This document shows positions 24,557 through 32,094 of a stretch of DNA of 33,627 nucleotides, in pieces. The first letter of the stretch is position 1. Each line of letters opens with the position of its first letter. Location: NCBI RefSeq assembly GCF_049276915.1, contig NZ_JBASXK010000125.1:1-33627 (forward strand). Direction: 5' to 3'. Source of the stretch: Aestuariivita sp049276915 (GTDB lineage: Bacteria; Pseudomonadota; Alphaproteobacteria; Rhodobacterales; Rhodobacteraceae). The position numbers and the translations under genes were made by a program. Below the pieces are notes generated by a model. The model was given only the letters and a program-made list of their open reading frames with translations. It was not told the origin of the DNA and did not search any database.

Positions 24557-25765
24557 TCAGACCAGCCGCGACAGATAGGCGTCAAGGAACCGGCGCGTGA
24601 AGCTTTCCATCGCCACCAGCGGGCCGGGTTCGTAATAGCGCGACCCGATGCCTTCCTGATTGGCCTCGATGATGCGTTTGTCGGCCTCGGTGGTGACATC
24701 CCAGAGCCATGTGAGGCGATCCCTGTCGTAATCGCGCCCCTCGACGGCGTCTTCATGCACCAGCCAGATGATCTCCTGGATCGAGTTGTGCAGATCGACC
24801 GGGATGAAGCGATAGAGCACCGCATGATCGCAATAGATCAGCATCGGGTTCAGCACGCTGACATAGACATCCGATGCGCCGCCGTCATACCCGGTCAGAT
24901 CGCCCAGCAGCGGGGCAAGCGGTTCACCGCTTTCGCTGCCGGTCTGATAGCCCTCGAACAGCGCATAGCGGTTGTAGGAATAATCCGGCGACTGTGCGGG
25001 GGCCTGTGATCCGATGCGATCTATCGTGTCGGCCGAGGCACCCACGGCGGCCGAGCGCGCCTTGAGTTCGGCATTCAGCGGGGCGGAGCGGTCCGGGGTC
25101 ATGTGGATCACATGGGATCGCGCGAATTCAGGGTGGGCCGCCGTGCAGTGATAACATTCGTTGTAATTCTCGACCAGCAGCTTCCAGTTGGCGCGCACCG
25201 GATAGCTTCGGCGATGGGCGATCCTGGTGCGCTCCAGCCCGAAGGGGCGCACATGGGGTGTGAGCTCGGCGCGCAGCTCGTCGAACCGCGTGGGTGTCCG
25301 GGCAAGCGAGACATAGATCAGCCCCTCGAACAGCTCGACCGCAACCGGTTTCAGCGCCAATGCGTCGCGATCATGTTCAGGGTCCAGCTGGCGGGCGTGA
25401 AACAGGCTGCCATCCAGATTGTAGGCCCAGGCGTGATAGGGGCAGGTAAAGCGACGGACATTCCCGCGCGGCTCGATACACAGCCGCGAGCCGCGATGGC
25501 GGCAGACATTGGCATGGGCCTGCACTGCGCCGGTTTCGCTGCGCACCACGATCACGCTTTCGCCCATCACCTCGAACAGCAGGTAATCGCCAGCCTCTGG
25601 GATTTCGCTGATATGGCCGGCAAGCTGCCAGTCCTGATGAAAGATGCGCGCGGTATCGGCTGCAAAGATTTCGGGTGCGGCATAAAAGGCCTGTTCCAAA
25701 GAAAGCCCGGGGCGCTGGCGGGCAACAAGGGCGGCGATATCGGTTTGGCCGAATGGCTTTGTCAT
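24557..25765 (-). CDS. Rieske non-heme iron oxygenase, alpha subunit
   Basis: 402 residues from the ATG at 25765 (GGAG seven bases upstream). The Rieske cluster ligands are Cys88-x-His90 (CRHRG) and Cys108-x2-His111 (CPYHAW). The mononuclear iron site has His206 and His211 in ENYNECYHCTAAHPEF. YHC-type iron sites of this kind occur in quaternary-amine oxygenases such as glycine betaine or stachydrine demethylases and choline/carnitine monooxygenases, which is the best guess. It needs a ferredoxin-reductase partner, and none lies beside it. It is divergent from the enolase-superfamily gene (205 bases between), perhaps sharing regulation. Confidence 0.9.
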   Translation of the reverse strand: MTKPFGQTDIAALVARQRPGLSLEQAFYAAPEIFAADTARIFHQDWQLAGHISEIPEAGDYLLFEVMGESVIVVRSETGAVQAHANVCRHRGSRLCIEPRGNVRRFTCPYHAWAYNLDGSLFHARQLDPEHDRDALALKPVAVELFEGLIYVSLARTPTRFDELRAELTPHVRPFGLERTRIAHRRSYPVRANWKLLVENYNECYHCTAAHPEFARSHVIHMTPDRSAPLNAELKARSAAVGASADTIDRIGSQAPAQSPDYSYNRYALFEGYQTGSESGEPLAPLLGDLTGYDGGASDVYVSVLNPMLIYCDHAVLYRFIPVDLHNSIQEIIWLVHEDAVEGRDYDRDRLTWLWDVTTEADKRIIEANQEGIGSRYYEPGPLVAMESFTRRFLDAYLSRLV

Positions 25766-25970
25766 CAATCTACTCCGGGAAGGGTCGGGCGCAGACTAGC
25801 AAAGTTTTCACGCGCGCGGCAATCTCTGCGCCTTTCCAGAGCCCGTGTTGCGCAGTACACAATGTGAAACTGGAACCGGTTGGGCATCTGCGGCATGCGG
25901 GCACGGCGGGTTTCAAGCTTTTCGTACCAAGGCTGCAGCGGGTCTTGGACCGGCAATTGGGAGAACGCGC

Positions 25971-27209
25971 ATGAAACTCACCGATCTTGACGTCATCGTC
26001 ACGGCCCCTCCCGCGCCGGGTTGGGGCGGGCGCTATTGGATTCTGGTGAAGGTGACGACCGATACCGGGATTGTGGGCTGGGGCGAATGCTATGCCTCTT
26101 CGATCGGACCCGAGGCGATGAGCCATGTGATCCGCGATGTGTTCAGCCGCCATATGGAGGGCGAGAACCCCGAGAACATCGAGCTGATGTTCCGCCGGGT
26201 CTATTCCAGCGGCTTCACACAGCGCCCCGACCTCAGCGTGATGGGTGCGTTCTCGGGGCTGGAAATCGCCTGCTGGGATATTCTGGGCAAGGATCGGGAC
26301 CGTCCGGTTCACGCGCTGATCGGCGGGCTGATGAACGAGAGGATCCGGGCCTATACCTATCTTTATCCGCTGCCTCATCACAGCATCAAGGATTTCTGGT
26401 CCTCGGCCCGGATGGCCGCGGAATCCGCGGCGGATTGCGTCGCGCGCGGCTATACCGCGGTCAAGTTCGACCCGGCCGGTCCCTATACGCTGCGCGGCGG
26501 GCATATGCCTGCGATGTCGGATATCTCTCAATCCGTGGCGTTTTGCGCAGCCATCCGCGAGGCCGTGGGCGACAAGGCAGACCTGTTGTTCGGCACCCAC
26601 GGTCAGTTCACCACCGCAGGCGCGATCCGGTTGGGTCAGGCGATCGAGCCCTATTCTCCGTTGTGGTACGAAGAGCCGATTCCACCCGACGCCATAGAAG
26701 AGATGGCCAAGGTCGCGCGCGCCGTGCGCATTCCGATTTCAACCGGAGAGCGTCTGACCACCAAGGCGGAATTCGCCCAGATCCTGCGCTCGGGCGCGGC
26801 CACGATCCTGCAACCGGCCCTGGGGCGCGCGGGTGGTATCTGGGAGATGAAGAAGGTCGCCGCCATGGCCGAGGTCTATAACGCGCAGATGGCACCGCAT
26901 CTTTATGCAGGCCCGGTTGAATGGGCCGCCAATATCCATCTGGCTGCCTCGATTCCCAACATCCTGATGTGCGAGAGCATCGAGACGGAATTTCACGATC
27001 ATTTGATCAAGGGCTCGATCCGCGTCGAGGACGGGTTCATCACCCCACCCTCGGGCCCCGGTCTGGGCATTGATGTCGACGAAGAGCTTGCGCGCGCCCA
27101 TCCCTACAAGGCTACGGGCCTGCATCTGGAGATGCGCGAGGAGCCCTGCGATTACGTCAACGGCAACGCCTTCGAAGGCGGAGCCCCGGCACCTGATCCC
27201 GAAACCTGA
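25971..27209 (+). CDS. Enolase-superfamily protein (mandelate racemase/muconate lactonizing group)
   Basis: 412 residues from the ATG at 25971 (GGGAG eight bases upstream). The N-terminal capping domain (1-125) and the barrel are recognisable: GWGECYAS (36-43), VKFDP with Lys165, WYEEP (E234/E235), STGERL with Glu260, and APHLYAGP with His310. Two usual acidic positions are changed: the first metal-ligand position reads FGTHGQ (Gly208 where most members have Asp) and the His-partner Asp reads QPALGRAGG (Ala283 for Asp). It may belong to a subfamily with other ligands; sugar-acid dehydratase or racemase activity cannot be assigned. It is followed 73 bases later by the ArsR gene on the same strand. 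Confidence 0.9.
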   Translation: MKLTDLDVIVTAPPAPGWGGRYWILVKVTTDTGIVGWGECYASSIGPEAMSHVIRDVFSRHMEGENPENIELMFRRVYSSGFTQRPDLSVMGAFSGLEIACWDILGKDRDRPVHALIGGLMNERIRAYTYLYPLPHHSIKDFWSSARMAAESAADCVARGYTAVKFDPAGPYTLRGGHMPAMSDISQSVAFCAAIREAVGDKADLLFGTHGQFTTAGAIRLGQAIEPYSPLWYEEPIPPDAIEEMAKVARAVRIPISTGERLTTKAEFAQILRSGAATILQPALGRAGGIWEMKKVAAMAEVYNAQMAPHLYAGPVEWAANIHLAASIPNILMCESIETEFHDHLIKGSIRVEDGFITPPSGPGLGIDVDEELARAHPYKATGLHLEMREEPCDYVNGNAFEGGAPAPDPET

Positions 27210-27230
27210 TTCACAGGCGTGACAGATGGG

Positions 27231-27280
27231 TTTACGTGGGGCATAACTGCGTCAACGTGTAAATCTTGAGACTCGTGTAA
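27231..27280 (+). promoter_or_regulatory. Candidate operator region before the ArsR gene
   Basis: TTTAC (27231-27235) and GTAAA (27259-27263) form an inverted repeat, and CGTGTAA occurs twice in direct order (27256-27262 and 27274-27280, 18 bases apart). This lies directly before the regulator start and may be its own binding site; ATTC-N8-GAAT sites of SqrR-type regulators are not seen. Confidence 0.3.
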
Positions 27281-27282
27281 CG

Positions 27283-27615
27283 ATGCCGAACAATTCCTCT
27301 TCTCCTTTGCCTGCCAATGCGCCCGTCGATATGTCAGCGCGCGCAGCCGAGGCGGCGGCGTTGCTCAAGTCGCTGGCGCATGAGGGGCGGCTGATGATCC
27401 TGTGCCACCTGGCCACCGGAGAGAAATCGGTCGGAGAGCTGGAAACCCTTATGGACCTGCGACAGGCGCGCGTGTCGCAAATGCTCGCGCGGCTCAGGGA
27501 CGAAGGTCATGTCGCCACGCGGCGGGATGGCAAGACGATCAATTACCGGATTGCCAACCCCGATACGGCAGAGGTGATCGGCCTCATGCACCGGATTTTC
27601 TGCCCGGATATCTGA
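27283..27615 (+). CDS. ArsR-family regulator, SqrR/BigR-like persulfide sensor
   Basis: 110 residues, winged helix-turn-helix (VGELETLMDLRQARVSQMLA recognition region, 50-69; wing RRDGKTINYRI, 80-90). Cys41 in LMILCHLATGE and Cys107 in HRIFCPDI stand at the same places, and even the same numbers, as the sensing pair of Rhodobacter SqrR; BigR has an equivalent pair. These repress sulfide-oxidation genes and release DNA when persulfides link the cysteines. No sulfide gene lies in the window, so its target is elsewhere or is a neighbour. There is no good Shine-Dalgarno sequence; Met17 is an alternative start. Confidence 0.88.
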   Translation: MPNNSSSPLPANAPVDMSARAAEAAALLKSLAHEGRLMILCHLATGEKSVGELETLMDLRQARVSQMLARLRDEGHVATRRDGKTINYRIANPDTAEVIGLMHRIFCPDI

Positions 27616-27648
27616 GGTCTTCGGGCGTCCAGGCACCGCGCGATGGTG

Positions 27649-28491
27649 TTACTCGGCGCGCACCAATTGGCGCTGCGCGCCCAGACCGTCGATCCCGACC
27701 TCAACCACATCTCCGGGCTTGAGATAAAGCTGGGGGGTCATGCCCATGCCGACGCCCGGGGGCGTGCCGGTCGCGATCACATCGCCCGGGTGCAGCGTCA
27801 TGAGCTGGGACAGATGCGCGATGATCTGAGCAACCGAGAAAATCATTGTGTCGGTCCTGCCTGTCTGCATGCGCTGACCGTTCACATCCGCCCAGAGGGC
27901 AATGTCCTGCGGATCACCAACCTCGTCCTTGGTGACGAACCACGGGCCGATCGGGCCGAACCCGTCACAGGATTTGCCCTTGGTCCACTGGCCGGTGAGG
28001 TTGAGCTGAAAGTCACGCTCTGACACATCGTTGATCACGCAATAGCCCGCCACATGATCAAGTGCCTGCGCCTCATCGACATATTTGGCGGCGGTGCCGA
28101 TGACGACGCCCAGCTCGACCTCCCAGTCGACACGCGAGGCACCGCGCGGGATCACCAGATCATCTTCGCCGCCAGCGATTGCCGAATTCGCCTTCAGGAA
28201 CAGGATCGGGTGCTGGGGAATCGCCATGCCCGCTTCGGCGGCATGATCGGAATAGTTCAGACCGATGCACATGAACTTGCCGACATTGCCCACACAGGGC
28301 AGCAGCCGGTGTTCACCGGTGATTTCCGGTTGGCCCGCAATATCCCAGTCGCCCGCATTGGCCAGATCACCACGCGCCAGCGCCTGCGCGCTCAGATCAG
28401 GCAGAAAGGCGGTGACGTCCCGCCAGATACCAGAGGGATCAAGGGCCGCCATGCGCAGCGCGCCGCCCTGCTCTATACGCTTGAATTTCAT
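27649..28491 (-). CDS. Fumarylacetoacetate hydrolase family protein
   Basis: 280 residues. FAH-fold core: a metal site with Glu-x-Glu in DWEVELGVVIG (about 122-132) and Asp in INDVSERDFQ (about 153-162), plus FGPIGPW and the loop GTPPGVGMG (about 242-250). Relatives include 2,4-diketo-3-deoxy sugar-acid hydrolases and 2-hydroxyhepta-2,4-diene-1,7-dioate isomerase; the exact substrate is open. GGGAAGA precedes the ATG. It begins 15 bases after the stop of the pseudo-ABC gene, so both may be on one transcript, a pairing with no obvious metabolic sense. It is convergent with the ArsR gene. Confidence 0.9.
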   Translation of the reverse strand: MKFKRIEQGGALRMAALDPSGIWRDVTAFLPDLSAQALARGDLANAGDWDIAGQPEITGEHRLLPCVGNVGKFMCIGLNYSDHAAEAGMAIPQHPILFLKANSAIAGGEDDLVIPRGASRVDWEVELGVVIGTAAKYVDEAQALDHVAGYCVINDVSERDFQLNLTGQWTKGKSCDGFGPIGPWFVTKDEVGDPQDIALWADVNGQRMQTGRTDTMIFSVAQIIAHLSQLMTLHPGDVIATGTPPGVGMGMTPQLYLKPGDVVEVGIDGLGAQRQLVRAE

Positions 28492-28506
28492 CGGCTCTTC
28501 CCTGCC

Positions 28507-31500
28507 TTAGCTGGACACATATCCCGAGACGACCTGCAACAGCTTGAACGCTGTCGGGGCGTCATTTTCGACCACCGATATGAATTCCTCGGCACCGATT
28601 CGCAGGCATTTGATATCGGTTTCAGCTTTCATGTCCAACGCGCGGGGCACGTTGCGGATCACGCCCAACTCGCCCACCAATGTGCCCGGACCCACCTTGG
28701 CAATCTGCTGATCCGGCTGATCGGCTTTGGGCAGGTAGAGTCCGGCCTCGCCTTCGAGAATCATATAGGCACCATCCGCAGGTGGATCGCCCTTGTAGAA
28801 CACATACTCGCCAGCCGAAGCTTCGTACCAGCGCGCGCCAAAGGCCAGAAGGCGCAACTGGCGCCGGCCCAGCCCGGAAAAGAGATCGGTCTGTTCCAGC
28901 GCGCGCAGCTTGCGCGCGAGATCCGCACTGGCCGCGCCGTCCTGTTCGGTTTCGGCGGTTTCGCCATGGGCAACCAGCCGACCCTGCTGGAGTTCCAGCA
29001 ACTGTCCAAACTCGGCATCTTCGGTAAATCCGTCGGACAGAACGATCATGGTGGTGCCCGGCAAAAGCCTGTGCAGCCTTGTATAGGCCTGCTGCCGCGC
29101 CTCGCGGTCGCGGCTTGCCAATGCGCTGTCCAGCACCAGAACATCGGGGCGTTTGACGGCCGCGCGGACCACGGCCAGCGGTTCGGTCAGAACAGCCGGC
29201 ATATTCGCCCCCCCCAGAGGCACAGGGGTGTCAAAGACCAGCGCCACCACCAGATCGCGCAGACCGGCGTTTTCCAGAACTTCGGCTGATCTGCGGCGCA
29301 CTTCGTCAGCGCGCGCGCCCGCGTTCTCGGAAATCTTGCCGTAAAGCGCGTTTTCCAGAACACTCAGACCCGGAGCCCACGTGCTGCTGGACAGCGGGAC
29401 ATAGAGACCTTCAAGCTTGGCACGCATGTCCTGACCGTGGCTGGCGCGCAGGGCAAGGATCTGCGCCTTCATCTCATCCGGGAAGGACGGGCCGATCTGT
29501 TCAGCCGAAATGCCGAAGGGGATCGCCATCATCAGCGCCAGTTGCTCGTCATCCAGATCGGTGCCGTCCTTATAGGTCGACAACAGCTCGGCGGCCTTTT
29601 CATAGGTGCCGGTTTCAAGGCCAAGCTTGTTGAACAGCGGGTGATCCGTGCCATCCATCCCGAAGATCTGGCGCAGCATATCGATCACATTGCGGCTGAG
29701 CGCGATCAGGCCGGCGTCGATCTTTTGCGCGCGCAGAAAGGCCAGGAACTCGGTCTGCTGGGCCAGAACGTCCGGTGTGATCGGCTGCAAGGGCGAGGCA
29801 TAAAGCAGGTTGTCGCCGACCGGCAATGCGGGGTTGTACTCGACCGGGTTCAGCCCGAAAACCGCACGGTCCAGATCGCCGGATTTCAGCGCCTCGCGCA
29901 ATGTCGCGCGGGCACCGATGATCGCCTCGGCCAGATCGGAGTTCGCATCCGCATCCGCGCGCATATCCAGACCGCGCCGGAAAAACGGCTCGGCGCTGCC
30001 GACGGCATCCACAAGCTGCAGCATCCACGCCTTCAACTCGGCCTTGTCGCGCAACCCGGCCAGTGACGGGTCAAGCCAATCAACGGCCAGCGGATCGGCA
30101 CTGTTGCCCGCCAGTTCGGAGTCGAGGATCACAGCCTCCATCCCCTCCTTCGAGAGGGGCTGGAATTTGAGCGGCATGAGAACGTTCTCAAGAAAAGTGC
30201 CCTGAAACAGAACCGGCCGGGCATTGGCATGTCCCATGCGCCGCGCCACGACCGCCTGATGCAGCCCCCCAAGCGCATGACCGGCCACCGTGATTGACCC
30301 GCCTGCAGGCTGCACTTCGCGCACCAGCAACTCGGACAAGGCGCGGCGGTCTTCCTCGCTGGAGGCGGTCACTCCGATCAGCGCGCCGCCCTGCAAGGTG
30401 ACATCAATATCATCCAGTACGCTGACCCCGTCGATATCGCGCACAGACACATGCGACAGCTGGATCGGCCCACGCAGTTCGGGCAGGGTTTCAGGGGCAC
30501 CCACGAACAGAGTTTCATCCGCCATTCCGTCAGGGGCAAAGCGTTCGGTGATGATTTCCCAGCGCAGGCTCATGTCCTGAACCTGATTGTAGTAGGTCAG
30601 CAGTTCCTTCCAGGGGCTCGCGATATCCTTGTAGGCCGCAAGCGCCGCAACCAGGGCACCGATCGAAATTTCGCCGATGATCGCAAGATAGCCACCGACA
30701 AGGTAAAAGAAGAACGGCGTCAACTGGTTGATGAAGTTGTTGATGAACTTCATGAAGAATTTCTTCTGGAAGACCTCAAAGCGAATGACATAAAGCCGCG
30801 CAAGGCGGTCCGTGATGATCGCCTGCCGAAAGCGCCAGCCGCCATGGGCACGCAGGGTCGCGGCCCCTTGCGCTGTCTCGCCGATCTCGGCGGCAAGGCC
30901 ACGCACCTGCACGATGCGTTTCTTGTTCAGCTGGTTGATCTGTCGCTGCAATATCGGAATGATCCAGGCCTGCAACGGGATCAGCGCGATAGCGGCAAGC
31001 CCGAACCAGAAGGATTGCAGGAACAAGAAGCCCAGAATCGTCAGCATCTGCCCGGCCTGAAGCACAGGCTGGCTGATCGCATCCCCCATCAGACCACCCA
31101 TGGGTTCGGCCTCGGAGGTGATCATCGACACCAGTTCACCCTGGCTGGTGCGCTCGAAATAGGGTTGCGGAAAGCGCAGTACGCGCGCGATCAGCGTATA
31201 GCGGAAGCGCCGCAGCATGCGCTCGGACATGACGCCCTTCATCGTGTTGATGCGCATCTTCAGCAGGCCGTGCAGTAGGACCGACAGCAGGAATGCAAAA
31301 CAGAGCAGCACAAGCAGAACGACCTGATCGACCGAGAAGCCCATGAACTCCACCGGCGAGCGCGCGGCACCGATGGCATCATTGATGATGCGCTTTGGCA
31401 GTTCCAGCGTCAGAAACAGCATCGGGAACAAACTGGTGGTTACAGCCAGCAGAACCAACTGCTCACGCTTCGAGTACTTCCAGATAAAGGTGAAGAGCGT

Positions 31501-31533
31501 GCGTTCTATTGTTCCACCCCGATCTGCCGGCAC
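28507..31533 (-). CDS. ABC-exporter-like protein with degenerate ATPase domain and C-terminal cNMP-binding domain
   Basis: 1008 residues. Residues 25-330 form an exporter transmembrane domain with about six segments (for example VVLLVLLCFAFLLSVLL). Residues 350-860 form an ABC-type nucleotide domain lacking its working parts: the Walker A site reads GVTASSEEDR (387-396), the signature LSGGQ is replaced by MPAVL (778-782), Walker B is VLVLDSAL with Ser803 for catalytic Glu, and the H-loop His is Asp834 (LSDGF). A Q-loop-like VLFQGT (441-446) remains. About 270 residues are inserted (455-725). Residues 880-1005 are a cyclic-nucleotide-binding domain with phosphate-cassette features GELGVIRNVPRAL (Glu955, Arg964). 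The start is a GTG at 31533 without a clear Shine-Dalgarno. Transport by ATP hydrolysis is unlikely; a regulatory or scaffold role is inferred. Confidence 0.92.
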   Translation of the reverse strand: MPADRGGTIERTLFTFIWKYSKREQLVLLAVTTSLFPMLFLTLELPKRIINDAIGAARSPVEFMGFSVDQVVLLVLLCFAFLLSVLLHGLLKMRINTMKGVMSERMLRRFRYTLIARVLRFPQPYFERTSQGELVSMITSEAEPMGGLMGDAISQPVLQAGQMLTILGFLFLQSFWFGLAAIALIPLQAWIIPILQRQINQLNKKRIVQVRGLAAEIGETAQGAATLRAHGGWRFRQAIITDRLARLYVIRFEVFQKKFFMKFINNFINQLTPFFFYLVGGYLAIIGEISIGALVAALAAYKDIASPWKELLTYYNQVQDMSLRWEIITERFAPDGMADETLFVGAPETLPELRGPIQLSHVSVRDIDGVSVLDDIDVTLQGGALIGVTASSEEDRRALSELLVREVQPAGGSITVAGHALGGLHQAVVARRMGHANARPVLFQGTFLENVLMPLKFQPLSKEGMEAVILDSELAGNSADPLAVDWLDPSLAGLRDKAELKAWMLQLVDAVGSAEPFFRRGLDMRADADANSDLAEAIIGARATLREALKSGDLDRAVFGLNPVEYNPALPVGDNLLYASPLQPITPDVLAQQTEFLAFLRAQKIDAGLIALSRNVIDMLRQIFGMDGTDHPLFNKLGLETGTYEKAAELLSTYKDGTDLDDEQLALMMAIPFGISAEQIGPSFPDEMKAQILALRASHGQDMRAKLEGLYVPLSSSTWAPGLSVLENALYGKISENAGARADEVRRRSAEVLENAGLRDLVVALVFDTPVPLGGANMPAVLTEPLAVVRAAVKRPDVLVLDSALASRDREARQQAYTRLHRLLPGTTMIVLSDGFTEDAEFGQLLELQQGRLVAHGETAETEQDGAASADLARKLRALEQTDLFSGLGRRQLRLLAFGARWYEASAGEYVFYKGDPPADGAYMILEGEAGLYLPKADQPDQQIAKVGPGTLVGELGVIRNVPRALDMKAETDIKCLRIGAEEFISVVENDAPTAFKLLQVVSGYVSS

Positions 31534-31536
31534 AGA

Positions 31537-31691
31537 GTCACGTGACGTCTTTACAACAGATAACCGCCTACACTTTTCCGTGTACCCACGATAAACCTTG
31601 AAATCAATTGCTTTTTGTAAAAAACGCGTATCCGATGTAACTCAGGAACTATCTGTTCTGACGCGCGTCAGGGAGGACGAATATCACGTGA
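31537..31691. promoter_or_regulatory. Divergent promoter region with paired TCACGTGA palindromes
   Basis: GTCACGTGAC (31537-31546) lies next to the pseudo-ABC start and TCACGTGA again at 31684-31691 over the GTG start of the DUF3307 gene. Between them is TACAC-TTTTCC-GTGTA (31569-31584) and an AT-rich stretch around 31600-31625. On the minus strand TTGATT-17-TACACG is a possible promoter for the pseudo-ABC gene. The two palindromes suggest one regulator for both genes. Confidence 0.4.
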
Positions 31692-32077
31692 CCGATCTTG
31701 TCCAGTCGATTTTGCTGCTGCTTTTCCTGCTCCAGATAAAGCACATGTTCGCGGATTACTTCCTGCAGAGCGGTCGGATGCTTCAGGGTCGCGGACAGTA
31801 TCTGCATATGGGCCGGGCCCAGCATTGCCTGGTGCATGCAATCGGTTCGGCCATCTGCCTGGTGATCGTCGGCAGTCCGGCCTGGTTCATACTGGCCATC
31901 ATTGCGCTGGAATGGGTGGTGCATTTCCACATTGACTGGGGCAAGGGGGCCTATTCGGCGGCCAAGGGGCACGGACCGGCTCATGCCGGGTACTGGCGCG
32001 CGTTCGGCTTTGATCAACTGCTGCATCAGCTGACATATATCGCCATGATCTGGGCGTGGATCCTGGTCGTCACCTGA
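31688..32077 (+). CDS. DUF3307 family membrane protein
   Basis: 129 residues from a GTG at 31688 with GGGAGG eleven bases upstream; an in-frame ATG at 31598 would add 30 residues in the AT-rich promoter region and was rejected. It has three to four hydrophobic segments. The family pattern is visible: LLLLFLLQIKHMFADYFLQS (9-28; Lys-His and Asp conserved), an inner HCLVHAIGSAI, and HFHIDWGKG with FGFDQLLHQLTYIA, the polar His and Asp residues repeated within membrane parts. Function is unknown. It is divergent from the pseudo-ABC gene, tail-to-tail with the RTX gene (17 bases). Confidence 0.85.
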   Translation: MTDLVQSILLLLFLLQIKHMFADYFLQSGRMLQGRGQYLHMGRAQHCLVHAIGSAICLVIVGSPAWFILAIIALEWVVHFHIDWGKGAYSAAKGHGPAHAGYWRAFGFDQLLHQLTYIAMIWAWILVVT

Positions 32078-32094
32078 CGACGACGGCATTGCCC

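Noticed and set aside
28054..29289. Plus-strand ORF of 411 codons opposite FAH and pseudo-ABC genes
   Set aside because: Shadow frame crossing two genes with no motifs.
28507..31533. Type I secretion ATPase for the RTX protein
   Set aside because: Walker A, signature, catalytic Glu and H-loop are lost, and no C39-like N-terminal domain is present.
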